A stretch of 46,588 bases of DNA from Rheinheimera sp. (GTDB lineage Bacteria; Pseudomonadota; Gammaproteobacteria; Enterobacterales; Alteromonadaceae), in NCBI GenBank assembly GCA_008015325.1, contig SSFI01000029.1, positions 1-46,588 of the forward strand, given 5' to 3'. Of this stretch, positions 18,040 to 25,960 are shown in pieces. Each line of letters begins with the position of its first letter. Position 1 is the stretch's first letter. A program made the translations under genes and the position numbers. The notes under the pieces were generated by a model. That model had not been told where the DNA came from. It searched no databases and saw only the letters and a program-made list of their open reading frames with translations.

Positions 18040-18693
18040 ATGAAAAACCGTCTGTTTGCCTGTTTAATCGCGTTATGCAGTTGCCAGTTGTCCGCCGCTG
18101 AACTGACAGAACAACCACTCCCTACCCGCGAAATGCACCTCGATGCCAGTATTGCAGCAGCCAATACCGATGCCGCCACAGCCCCCGCAGCCATCACACT
18201 GAATCAGGATTTTTCCAGCAGCAGCTGGTTCGATTCAGTGGACTTGACGTTACGGCACGACCAAGATGGCGACCGTTTCTATAGCCAGCTCTATGTTCGC
18301 TTTGATGCGCACACCCAATACACTGAACAGCCGGTTTATGCCGTATATAGCCTGATTGGCACAGGTCTGAACCGGATTTTCCACACCAGCAGTATTTTCA
18401 CCCTGTATGGCAGCAGCCGTTCTGACTGGTTTGCCATTGAGGCGGATATGCGTGATTTACCGCGAGGATATTACAAACTAAAAATAGAACTGCGTGATGC
18501 CCGCAGTGGCGCGAAACTGGCAGAAATTTCCGGTTATGAAGCGGCTGCACTGAATAACCTGGCACTGGAAGACGGTAGTGCCGACACACCGGTCAGCGTC
18601 ATCGTGCATGAAAGTTCGGGTGGCAGTCTTGGCTTTTTCTGGCCAATGGCTTTAAGCTGGCTATATCTGAAACGCCGGACTCTTCGCCAGTGA
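18040..18693 (+). CDS. Choice-of-anchor H-like protein with GlyGly-CTERM tail
   Basis: Exported 217-residue protein. The signal peptide ends QLSAA; the middle is a beta-rich domain with an acidic, possibly calcium-binding stretch (LRHDQDGDRFYSQLYVRFD). The C-terminus has ESSGGSLGFF, a hydrophobic segment and KRRT, the layout of GlyGly-CTERM sorting signals processed by rhombosortase in type II secreting bacteria. The body resembles proteins named 'choice-of-anchor H', which carry alternative C-terminal anchors. The stop overlaps the next gene's GTG start by 3 bases (GTGA), so the transglutaminase-like protein is co-expressed. Function unknown; sorting tail fairly sure, family name recalled from general knowledge. 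Confidence 0.8.
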   Translation: MKNRLFACLIALCSCQLSAAELTEQPLPTREMHLDASIAAANTDAATAPAAITLNQDFSSSSWFDSVDLTLRHDQDGDRFYSQLYVRFDAHTQYTEQPVYAVYSLIGTGLNRIFHTSSIFTLYGSSRSDWFAIEADMRDLPRGYYKLKIELRDARSGAKLAEISGYEAAALNNLALEDGSADTPVSVIVHESSGGSLGFFWPMALSWLYLKRRTLRQ

Positions 18694-19622
18694 AACGAGC
18701 TTTATGTTTTGTGTTGCTGTTGAGCTGCAGTACTGCATCCGCAGAGATGCAGCTGCAGCGTATCAATGAAGGCCAGACGACTGAATTCATCTATCAGCTG
18801 AATACCAACTCAACCTTAAAGTTCAAACTCGAAAACAAGCTGCTGAATCAGTATCGTGGGATGCGGCGTTATATGCCGCATCTGGCCGACCAGGCGGTCA
18901 GACACGCGCTGCTGCGCAAGGCTGCAGCGCTGCAACACAACGGCGTGCGGATCCAATTCTCACCGCCAAATTTGCCACTGCAATATAGTGTGCAGGCGGC
19001 AGAGCCGGAAAAAGCCCGGCAGATCTCAGCAACGCTGGTCGCAGAGCAAAACAAAGCAATGAATGACTATCTGGCGAAGGGCTATTACTACCTGCTCAAC
19101 GACCCGGTAAAAGGTAAAGGGGTAATCCCGGATCACCTGTTGTTTATGCGGGACGCGCTCGGCCAACTGCAACCGGTCGCAGACGCTTTTATTGCTAATT
19201 ATGGCAAAAGCAATATTCGTCAGATTGCCGCTCAGCTGACCGCCTGGATACAGCAAATCCCTTACCGAGACCTGGATAACCGCCTCGAATCCAACGGCAA
19301 CGGCTATGCCCCGCCGGCGCAGCTCATATTTGATCATAGTGGTGATTGCGACAGTAAAGCCGTGCTGTGGGCAACGGTGATGCGGCTGATTTTTCCAACG
19401 ATGATGATTAAAATCATCTATCTGCCAAACCACGCGGTGATCGCAGCGCAGGTGCCGGCAACAGATACAGAACAAGTGATTGATTTTGCTGATTCATCTT
19501 TACTGCTGATTGACACGACCGGCCCAGCTCAGCTGAAACTTGGGCAGGTCAGTGACGAATATCAGGCTGCCTTGCAAAGTAAACAATTTAGTCAGCGGAC
19601 TTTTCCGACCCTCGCTCCCTGA
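18690..19622 (+). CDS. Exported transglutaminase-like cysteine protein
   Basis: A 310-residue protein with a short signal peptide (cleavage near STASA). The transglutaminase-like core has Cys220 in HSGDCDSKAVLWA and His248 in PNHAVIA, with a later Asp (LLIDTTG region) completing a possible Cys-His-Asp triad. Such domains act as peptidases, amidases or crosslinkers. The start is GTG, forming a GTGA overlap with the GlyGly-CTERM gene, so the pair is one operon; a protease acting on the anchored partner or on cell-surface proteins is a reasonable guess. The 3' end overlaps the convergent Cache-HAMP gene by 35 bases. Catalytic fold likely, substrate unknown. Confidence 0.8.
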   Translation: MKRALCFVLLLSCSTASAEMQLQRINEGQTTEFIYQLNTNSTLKFKLENKLLNQYRGMRRYMPHLADQAVRHALLRKAAALQHNGVRIQFSPPNLPLQYSVQAAEPEKARQISATLVAEQNKAMNDYLAKGYYYLLNDPVKGKGVIPDHLLFMRDALGQLQPVADAFIANYGKSNIRQIAAQLTAWIQQIPYRDLDNRLESNGNGYAPPAQLIFDHSGDCDSKAVLWATVMRLIFPTMMIKIIYLPNHAVIAAQVPATDTEQVIDFADSSLLLIDTTGPAQLKLGQVSDEYQAALQSKQFSQRTFPTLAP

Positions 19623-20679
19623 GCTGCTCTGTTTGTTTGAATACAGCTTCCCATTCCAGCGGAACATGGCGCACGCCATGCACATCGCCACGCTCCAAGC
19701 GCGCGGTGTGGATTAACAAACGCGTTATCGGACGCAACACCTTGCGTTTAAAGCGGAAAAGCATATACAAGTACAGCACCAGTAATGGCACGCTGTAAAA
19801 CAGCAGCTCGGCGAAAAATCGTTTTAATTCCATTTGGGTATCATGTAACCGGTCCGGCTGAATGTGCAATACCAGTGGGACTATGTCCAAATGTTGCAGG
19901 CTGTCGTTTGCATCCTGACCATCATAAAGTGCTGTCGAACTCAGCTGGTTATCTTTAGCTGCTATAAGCACGGCAGCATCCTTGTCCATCAACATCAGTG
20001 TCGAACCTGTCTGCGGGATTGTTGCCTGCTTTAAGATTGCCGCCAGGTCAATTTCTAACAGCAGATGCCCGACGATATTTTTGTTATTGCGCACGACACT
20101 GTGTAAAGCAAAGATTTGATTCTCTTGATTCACAGCTATCAAATTGACGGGTTCAGCATTTAAGGTTAATAACGGCAGGCTGTTAATTTGACGGAATGCA
20201 ACCCTTGCAGTCTCTGCAGCCGCCGCCCCACGGTCTGATAACTGAAACAGCTGCCCATCCGCAGAGATGTAGGAAATATTCCGCAGATAACGCGATGATT
20301 TTAATTGCTGACGAAACCAGGGCTCAAGCTGGTTCAGCAGACTAATCTCTCCGGCCGTCAGTGGCGTGACCGCCCCAGCTGAATCAGCAGACGGTAAAGC
20401 AGTGACATGTCCTGCTTTGAGCTGCGCAGCCTGACCGCCTTGTTGTAACATCAGCTCCGCTTCCTGTTGCAGGGCATGGGTCAGATGCAACAGCGGGAGT
20501 AATTGATGATCCAGATCTGCAGTGGCAGCATTGAGCTGAGCCTGTCGCAGAGCCTGCCGGTCAGACAAAGCAATAAGATAGTCAAGCAGAGCCATTGAAG
20601 CAGCTAACAGCAGCAGCAAGACCACACTATTTCTGCGCAGTCTTTTTTGTTCATTCAGTAACGGGTTGCTAATTTTCAT
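19588..20679 (-). CDS. Cache-HAMP membrane sensor without output domain
   Basis: A 363-residue protein: TM1 near residues 19-37, a large periplasmic region to about 285 with Cache-like strands (YLRNISYISADGQLFQL, FALHSVVRNNKNIVGHLLLEIDL), TM2 near 290-310 (LLFYSVPLLVLYLYMLF), then a HAMP-like segment (LRPITRLLIHTARLERGDV). It stops about 30 residues later, with no kinase, cyclase or chemotaxis domain. It overlaps the upstream degenerate kinase gene by 11 bases, so it is translationally coupled to it and probably pairs with it. It may be a truncated receptor or a dedicated co-sensor; the sequence shows no frameshift. Confidence 0.82.
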   Translation of the reverse strand: MKISNPLLNEQKRLRRNSVVLLLLLAASMALLDYLIALSDRQALRQAQLNAATADLDHQLLPLLHLTHALQQEAELMLQQGGQAAQLKAGHVTALPSADSAGAVTPLTAGEISLLNQLEPWFRQQLKSSRYLRNISYISADGQLFQLSDRGAAAAETARVAFRQINSLPLLTLNAEPVNLIAVNQENQIFALHSVVRNNKNIVGHLLLEIDLAAILKQATIPQTGSTLMLMDKDAAVLIAAKDNQLSSTALYDGQDANDSLQHLDIVPLVLHIQPDRLHDTQMELKRFFAELLFYSVPLLVLYLYMLFRFKRKVLRPITRLLIHTARLERGDVHGVRHVPLEWEAVFKQTEQLRERGSEKSAD

Positions 20680-23107
20680 CCGTCGTTGGTCTTGTTGCTA
20701 GTTGAAACAAATGGCGACTCAATACAACAGGTCCCTGCTCAAAAGTCCAAACCGGTTGTGTCATGTCCTGTGCATGCAAAGATATCTCTTCAGCGGTGTA
20801 CCACAGCAACAGCGGCAAATCTCTTTTTGCAACATCTGTGTTGTTTTCCAGCGCCAGCATCAGCAGCGCATCGTCAGGTAAAGGTATATCGGGCTGCAGC
20901 TGCAAAGGCAAGTAGCCCAATTGTTCAAGTTGATGACGCAGCAGCCAGTCGTTGACATCCTGGGTACTTTCAAACCAGACGGGACGCAAACCAGGTTCCA
21001 GTGTCGCCGGCTCCTGACAGAGCAGTGCTTGTTGCAGCTCATGGCGTAACACGGGTTTACTGACCAGCCGCAGCGCAAAGGTCTGCTGCAATTGAAGCCA
21101 TTGTTCAGGCTGACGAACAAACATAATCAGCACTAATTGTGGGAAATAGCGCCGGACAATCTGGAAAACCTGCGCAGCAATTTGCTGGTCGCCGTGAATA
21201 AACACTTCATCCAGAATAAGGTAATCAAGGCGGGCATCACTTTGTGCACCGCACCATTGCATAAATTGGGCGGCATCATCCAGCGGCATCAGACCCAGTC
21301 CGGTTTGATTGAGCATCCGGCGATACAGCTGCTGCGCATCGCCAGCCGGACACAACAACAATGCGGAGCCATCCACTAACTGTAATTCGTCGCGCTCACA
21401 ACCTGCCGTTAACTCCAGCATCGGTAATACCAACAACAACTTATTGCCACTGAATTGCTGCTGCGCGGCACTCAGGTGCCCGCCTGCACTTTTTAATTGT
21501 TGCAACTCCGCTGGCCAATTGCTGCTCTCTTGCGATTGGTGCAACAAGTTCATCCACTGACCAGCACCTAAGGATTCACCATCATCAAAAATTTCTATCA
21601 TCAGCTGCAGCGGTTCAAGTACCACCAACTTGACCATTAAAGTTGTTACGTCATGATGTGACGCTCTGGTACGGATCACCCACCCCAGACTTGCAGCCAC
21701 GGCATTGAGGTCCAGCTCGGCCCAGGACGGCACATCAGCAGCGACATCAAATAGCAGTTCTTTATTGGTTTCTTTCTGGATTTTGGTCAGTAGCGCGCTG
21801 ATAAAACCAACCGGCTGACAGGCTACACGGACAGATTGCTCAGTTTGGCTTAACCAGCGTAACGAAATCTGCTTAAGGTTTTGTTCGGCGCCAGGCTGGC
21901 ACAACCAGGCCTGAAGTAAATTTCTGGCAGTTTTCAGTTGATGCTCATGAGTGAATGTTGCCTGTTCAAACTCAACCGGAACCACCGCCGATGGTTGGGA
22001 GGACGCCACCTGCTGCGTCAACTCAGTCGCTGCGCTGGCAGCTAACAGCTCTGCGCTGACAACCGATGGTTCTTCGATGACCGGCGGCTGAGCGACTGGC
22101 ACTGCCGGTTCCTGGCGTTTAATGCCACGCTGAATCAGCCAAAACAACAATAATAACACGGCACTCAGTGCTGACAGCCCCGCCAGCAAGTACTGCCTCA
22201 ATTGTTTACGCTGCTGCTGTAACCCGGATAAATCGCGTTCAGCAACCAGATACGCCTGCCAGCCGTCCGACCAGCGCCAGCTGGCAACACTGGGTCTGCC
22301 GAGATAATTTGGCACAAACAAAGCGGTCTGGCCCTGCTTGGTCCGGGTCATGGCTTGCGCCAGCGCTGTCGCAGGCCAGGCCATGCTGCCGTCATAGCGC
22401 TGACTGCTACGCGTTAAGTCTTCCGGTGGCCGTTTCAGCTGAAATTTCAGGCTCTGGTCATCACGCAGATCCGACAGACCAAAACGTGCCAGTAACGTCT
22501 GTTGATAACGGCTCGGCGACACCAGCTGCCCTGTCGCAGACACCAGTAATATTTCGCCGGCTGCCTGTTGCTGCGCTTTCAGCAGCTTCTGTTTTAACGC
22601 GGCTAAATCGAACCAGAACAACAGATGCTGTGAATTGAATTCAAGATGCACCGGCGCCACCCATTGCGCAGGCAGCACCATCGGTGTCAGAAACTGATGA
22701 TTGCTGCTGAAATCGGTATGAGTGATGGCAAACAACTGGCCGGCGACGCTGTTACTGAGCCGCACTGCACGGCCGCTTTCGTCGAGTAAAGCGTAGCCAA
22801 GCAGTGCATCAGGCCAGGGTGCGTGCTGGATTTTGTCATCCAGTTCCTGCCAGGGCTCGTACATCAGATTGTCGGTGGAAGGTGGCGTCATTTTCGCCAG
22901 ATCGGCGCGCAGATAATCCAGGTGTAACCGGTAATTCCGTTGCCAGTCCTCCAACAACACCTCGCTGCGTTCCAGTTGCAAACTTAACTGACTTGTCAGC
23001 TGAACGTGCTGACTTTGGTTAGTCTGTAACCAGACCCAATAACCACAGCCCCACAAAAAGCTCAATGACAAGATAAAAAACAGACTGGACCAGGAAAACA
23101 GTTTCAC
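20669..23107 (-). CDS. Degenerate hybrid histidine kinase (pseudo-kinase) with Cache sensor
   Basis: An 812-residue membrane protein: TM1 (9-29), periplasmic Cache-like sensor to about 300, TM2 (303-325), Pro/Ala/Val-rich linker, then domains arranged like a hybrid kinase but without catalytic motifs. In the HATPase-like part the N-box is replaced by SLGWVIRTR, the G1 box is DDGESLG instead of DxGxG, and no G2 GLGL is present, yet the terminal pattern SAGGHLSAAQQQF ... LLLVLPM is kept. No HisKA His is evident. A receiver-like domain follows, with a possible phospho-acceptor (LILDEVF) and the conserved Lys (VSKPV) but no acidic pair, and a last receiver-like segment is more eroded. The frame is long and intact, so it is probably a functional non-catalytic signalling protein. 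A close BarA-like origin is inferred. Confidence 0.78.
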   Translation of the reverse strand: MKLFSWSSLFFILSLSFLWGCGYWVWLQTNQSQHVQLTSQLSLQLERSEVLLEDWQRNYRLHLDYLRADLAKMTPPSTDNLMYEPWQELDDKIQHAPWPDALLGYALLDESGRAVRLSNSVAGQLFAITHTDFSSNHQFLTPMVLPAQWVAPVHLEFNSQHLLFWFDLAALKQKLLKAQQQAAGEILLVSATGQLVSPSRYQQTLLARFGLSDLRDDQSLKFQLKRPPEDLTRSSQRYDGSMAWPATALAQAMTRTKQGQTALFVPNYLGRPSVASWRWSDGWQAYLVAERDLSGLQQQRKQLRQYLLAGLSALSAVLLLLFWLIQRGIKRQEPAVPVAQPPVIEEPSVVSAELLAASAATELTQQVASSQPSAVVPVEFEQATFTHEHQLKTARNLLQAWLCQPGAEQNLKQISLRWLSQTEQSVRVACQPVGFISALLTKIQKETNKELLFDVAADVPSWAELDLNAVAASLGWVIRTRASHHDVTTLMVKLVVLEPLQLMIEIFDDGESLGAGQWMNLLHQSQESSNWPAELQQLKSAGGHLSAAQQQFSGNKLLLVLPMLELTAGCERDELQLVDGSALLLCPAGDAQQLYRRMLNQTGLGLMPLDDAAQFMQWCGAQSDARLDYLILDEVFIHGDQQIAAQVFQIVRRYFPQLVLIMFVRQPEQWLQLQQTFALRLVSKPVLRHELQQALLCQEPATLEPGLRPVWFESTQDVNDWLLRHQLEQLGYLPLQLQPDIPLPDDALLMLALENNTDVAKRDLPLLLWYTAEEISLHAQDMTQPVWTFEQGPVVLSRHLFQLATRPTTDEN

Positions 23108-23145
23108 GGTGGGACGGCATCCTTGTGCTTGTTTATCGCGGAAAC

Positions 23146-23191
23146 AACAGATTGACTAGCCTAACGGATTACGCCGGCAAGTCAATCTGTT
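23146..23191 (-). promoter_or_regulatory. 12-base perfect dyad upstream of pseudo-kinase operon
   Basis: AACAGATTGACT (23146-23157) and its exact complement AGTCAATCTGTT (23180-23191) are separated by 22 bases. The dyad lies 39-84 bases upstream of the minus-strand start at 23107. Within it the minus strand reads TTGACT, a good -35 match, but the -10 (TAGGCT/AGGCTA region) is weak. It could be a paired operator around a promoter or a hairpin in the leader. Confidence 0.45.
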
Positions 23192-23208
23192 AACATCTGT
23201 AAAACCGT

Positions 23209-23503
23209 TAGGGCGTGTTGATGTTTGGTGTTTGTTTTTGCAGCAGTTTGGCCGCTTTTTATGCAAGGCAGTGCGAGAGCCGTACGTGGTACCCAGTGTG
23301 TTATTCTACACAAACGAGCACTAACGCAGCAGAAAGAGCTGCCAAACGCTGCCCTGCGGGTTCGTTTGGTGGCGCTTTGGGCTTTGTCACTCGTTGCTCA
23401 CATAGAATCACTATGCCAGGCGCCTCGTTTCGCGCCCAAAACGCCACCACCACGCGGTGGCCGAAACGAACAAAATTCAACCACCAAACACCAACACGCC
23501 CTA
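23209..23503 (+). mobile_element. MITE copy 1 with TA duplications
   Basis: A 291-base non-coding element (23211-23501) flanked by TA on each side. The ends GGGCGTGTTGATGTTTGGTG and CACCAAACACCAACACGCCC are inverted repeats with one mismatch over 20 bases. The same element recurs in inverse orientation at 38210-38407, there lacking about 100 internal bases. TA duplication with terminal inverted repeats fits miniature elements mobilised by IS630/Tc1-type transposases. Most of the 500-base gap between the pseudo-kinase and trkH is this element; short frames inside it are unlikely genes. The remaining 23504-23607 holds the trkH leader, where I see no other feature. Confidence 0.8.
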
Positions 23504-23607
23504 CGCTGTCAGGCCATGCCAGCAGCCTTTCTTCTATGCGAAGAAGCCGCTACACTGAACCATCTTGTCGTGAATCACTTTTCTGACTGCATTGACCCCG
23601 GGCCCTC

Positions 23608-25077
23608 ATGATCATTGAAGTACAAACTGCAAAAAGTCGTTATCTGTTTTACCGGGTGATTGGATATCTGCTGGTGATTTTGTCGATGTTTATGCTGCTG
23701 ACCACCGGTGTCGCCGTGTACTTCGATGAGCAGAGTTTCTGGAGCTATCTCATCAGCAGCCTGTTAACGGTCAGCGTCGGGTATAGCCTGGTTTACAAAG
23801 GCCGGCATGACTTTGTGCTGATGAAACGCCAGCTGTTTTTACTGACCACCTTATGCTGGGTATCGATTTGTTTATTCGCCACTTTGCCTTTTGTGCTGGT
23901 GTTGCCGCAGCTCAGTTACGTCGATGCGGTGTTTGAAACCGTGTCGGCGATCACCACCACGGGCGCCACAGTGCTCAAAGGGCTGGACAACATGCCCAGA
24001 GGCCTGTTGTTCTGGCGGGCGGTGCTGCAGTGGATTGGTGGCGTCGGTATTATCGTGATGGCGATTGCCATTTTGCCAGCGTTAAAAATCGGTGGGATGA
24101 AGTTATTTAAAACCGAAAACTCAGACATTTCTGAAAAAATCCTGCCACGCAGTTCCAGCCTGAGTCTGATGATTGGCGTGGTGTATCTGACCATGTCCGC
24201 CAGTTGTATGACGTTGTTTTATCTGTTTGGCATGAATGGCTTTGATGCCATTACCCATGGTATGACGACAGTTGCCACAGGTGGTTTCGCCAATTACGAC
24301 GCCTCTTTTGGTCACTTTAATGACAAGCCGGCACTGTTGTGGATTTCGTCGCTGTTTATGCTGCTGTCGGCGCTGCCGTTGGTATTGCTGGTCGGCACTG
24401 TGCGTGGCCATAAAATGTTGTTGCTGCGTGACCCGCAAGTGCGGGCCTTTTTAGCTATCACAGCGTTTAGCGTGGTTTTATTGACCTTGTATCAATACCA
24501 GCATAATGGCCGGCCTTTGCTTGATGCATTGACTCACACCACTTTTAACGTGGTTTCCATTATTACCACTTGTGGTTATGCCAGCGAAAACTATGCGGCC
24601 TGGGGTGGACTGGCGCTGATCCTGTTCTTTTATTTAACCTTTTCCGGGGGATGCTCAGGGTCAACTACCGGTGGTCTGAAGATTTTCCGCACCCAGCTGG
24701 CCGGTTTGCTATTGATTAAACAGTTTAAATTGCTGGTACACCCGAATGCGGTCTGGGTGCAGAAATACGGCAGCAAACCGGTCAACGACCAGTTATTGGG
24801 TTCAGTACTGGCGTTTTGTTTTATCTATTTTGCCTCTATTGCTGCGCTGGCACTGGGTTTGTCGATGTATGAACTGGATTTTGTTACTGCGCTGACCGGT
24901 GCCGCGACAGCGATCAGTAACGTCGGCCCCGGGCTTGGGCCTGTGATTGGTCCGGATGGCACTTTTGCCAGTTTACCCGATGGCGCCAAGTGGCTGATTA
25001 GCTTTGGTATGTTATTGGGCCGGCTGGAAATTCTGACAGTATTGTTATTGTTTACGCCGATGTACTGGCGCTTCTGA
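23608..25077 (+). CDS. trkH: Trk-type potassium transporter membrane subunit
   Basis: Inner-membrane K+ uptake channel subunit of 489 residues, close to E. coli TrkH (483). The four P-loop selectivity segments can be read in order: SAITTTGATVL, TTVATGGFANY, SIITTCGYASE and AISNVGPGLGP. The GGVGIIVMAIAILPALKIGGMKLFKTE stretch and FSGGCSGSTTGGLKIFR loop are typical of TrkH/TrkG. It needs TrkA for gating; trkA is not in the window. The ATG at 23608 is the first in frame and matches the usual N-terminus; the ribosome site is weak. MITE copy 1 lies about 100 bases upstream and may affect expression. Confidence 0.95.
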   Translation: MIIEVQTAKSRYLFYRVIGYLLVILSMFMLLTTGVAVYFDEQSFWSYLISSLLTVSVGYSLVYKGRHDFVLMKRQLFLLTTLCWVSICLFATLPFVLVLPQLSYVDAVFETVSAITTTGATVLKGLDNMPRGLLFWRAVLQWIGGVGIIVMAIAILPALKIGGMKLFKTENSDISEKILPRSSSLSLMIGVVYLTMSASCMTLFYLFGMNGFDAITHGMTTVATGGFANYDASFGHFNDKPALLWISSLFMLLSALPLVLLVGTVRGHKMLLLRDPQVRAFLAITAFSVVLLTLYQYQHNGRPLLDALTHTTFNVVSIITTCGYASENYAAWGGLALILFFYLTFSGGCSGSTTGGLKIFRTQLAGLLLIKQFKLLVHPNAVWVQKYGSKPVNDQLLGSVLAFCFIYFASIAALALGLSMYELDFVTALTGAATAISNVGPGLGPVIGPDGTFASLPDGAKWLISFGMLLGRLEILTVLLLFTPMYWRF

Positions 25078-25117
25078 GCCCTGAGTTCGACCGCTGGTTG
25101 ATTTTTCTGCTGTGACC

Positions 25118-25157
25118 TTGCGTTGTAGCCGTTTTCACCTAGAATGACGATTCGTCA
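25118..25157 (+). promoter_or_regulatory. Promoter with palindromic operator for TetR operon
   Basis: A sigma70-like promoter TTGCGT (25118-25123), 16 bases, TAGAAT (25140-25145) overlaps a 13-base palindrome TGACGATTCGTCA (25145-25157). The start codon of the TetR-type gene is 20 bases after the palindrome. A dyad over the -10/+1 region in front of a TetR gene suggests autorepression of the whole cluster. Prediction from pattern only. Confidence 0.6.
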
Positions 25158-25177
25158 ATTTTTTAACGGTTCTGCTC

Positions 25178-25960
25178 ATGCTCCCTCAGCCGCCATTGCA
25201 AAATTCGCGCAGCCAGGCCCGACAACAGCGTGAGCTGGCGCTGCTGCAGCTGGCGCAGCAGATTTTACGGCAGGACGGTTTTACCGGCCTGACCATGGAC
25301 CGGCTGACAGCCTTATCCGACGTGTCCAAAGGCACTTTATATAATCATTTCAGCAGCAAAGAAGACGTGCTGACCGCCCTCAGCGTCGACTCATTAGAGC
25401 GACTGCAATACCTTTTCCAGCTGGCACTTGGCTTTAACGGTCATAGCCGGGAACGCGCGCTGGCTCTGCATTATGCCTATCATCGTTTCAGCGCCGCCGA
25501 ACCAACCTTGTTTTTATGTTTACTGACCGCCGCTACGCCTGGAGTGATGGAAAAAAGTTCGCCAGCGCGGCTGCAACGTCGTCAGCAGCTGGAAACCGAA
25601 TTATTAACTATGTGCCAGACCGTGCTTGCAGCTGCGCTGGCAGATGACAGTTTAACCCTGCCGGCTGGTACTGCGGTCGAGCAATATGCCTTTATCAACT
25701 GGGCGCTGGCTTTTGGTTGTAATGCGCTTTTTATGCCGCTGCGCCAGCTAGGTTTGTTTGCCGGTCTTGAGGCAGGACAGGTCAATATTCACAGTCTCAG
25801 TTTGTTATTTGATGGCATGGGCTGGTTACCTTTGTCGCCAGACTGGGATTATCAGGCCAGCTGGCAACGGATTGACCACATGTTTAGCCAGCAGCTGACT
25901 GGCGCCGGATCAGACAGTTTTATCCACCCGATGTTATGCAATGTACAGGAGCTCGCATGA
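25178..25960 (+). CDS. TetR/AcrR-family transcriptional regulator
   Basis: A 260-residue DNA-binding repressor-type protein. The N-terminal helix-turn-helix reads LTMDRLTALSDVSKGTLYNHFSSKEDVL (about residues 38-65), a standard TetR domain; the C-terminal ligand domain is unlike any I can name. It is the first gene of a unit with the MMPL/RND transporter; its TGA overlaps the transporter ATG (ATGA). Together with the palindrome at 25145-25157, this implies it controls itself and the downstream export genes. The ligand is unknown, possibly a lipid or hydrophobic compound given the neighbours. Confidence 0.93.
   Translation: MLPQPPLQNSRSQARQQRELALLQLAQQILRQDGFTGLTMDRLTALSDVSKGTLYNHFSSKEDVLTALSVDSLERLQYLFQLALGFNGHSRERALALHYAYHRFSAAEPTLFLCLLTAATPGVMEKSSPARLQRRQQLETELLTMCQTVLAAALADDSLTLPAGTAVEQYAFINWALAFGCNALFMPLRQLGLFAGLEAGQVNIHSLSLLFDGMGWLPLSPDWDYQASWQRIDHMFSQQLTGAGSDSFIHPMLCNVQELA

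Noticed and set aside
23215-23611. Two frames inside MITE copy 1
   Set aside because: They share their text with copy 2 because the DNA is repeated, and have no signal, domain or ribosome site.
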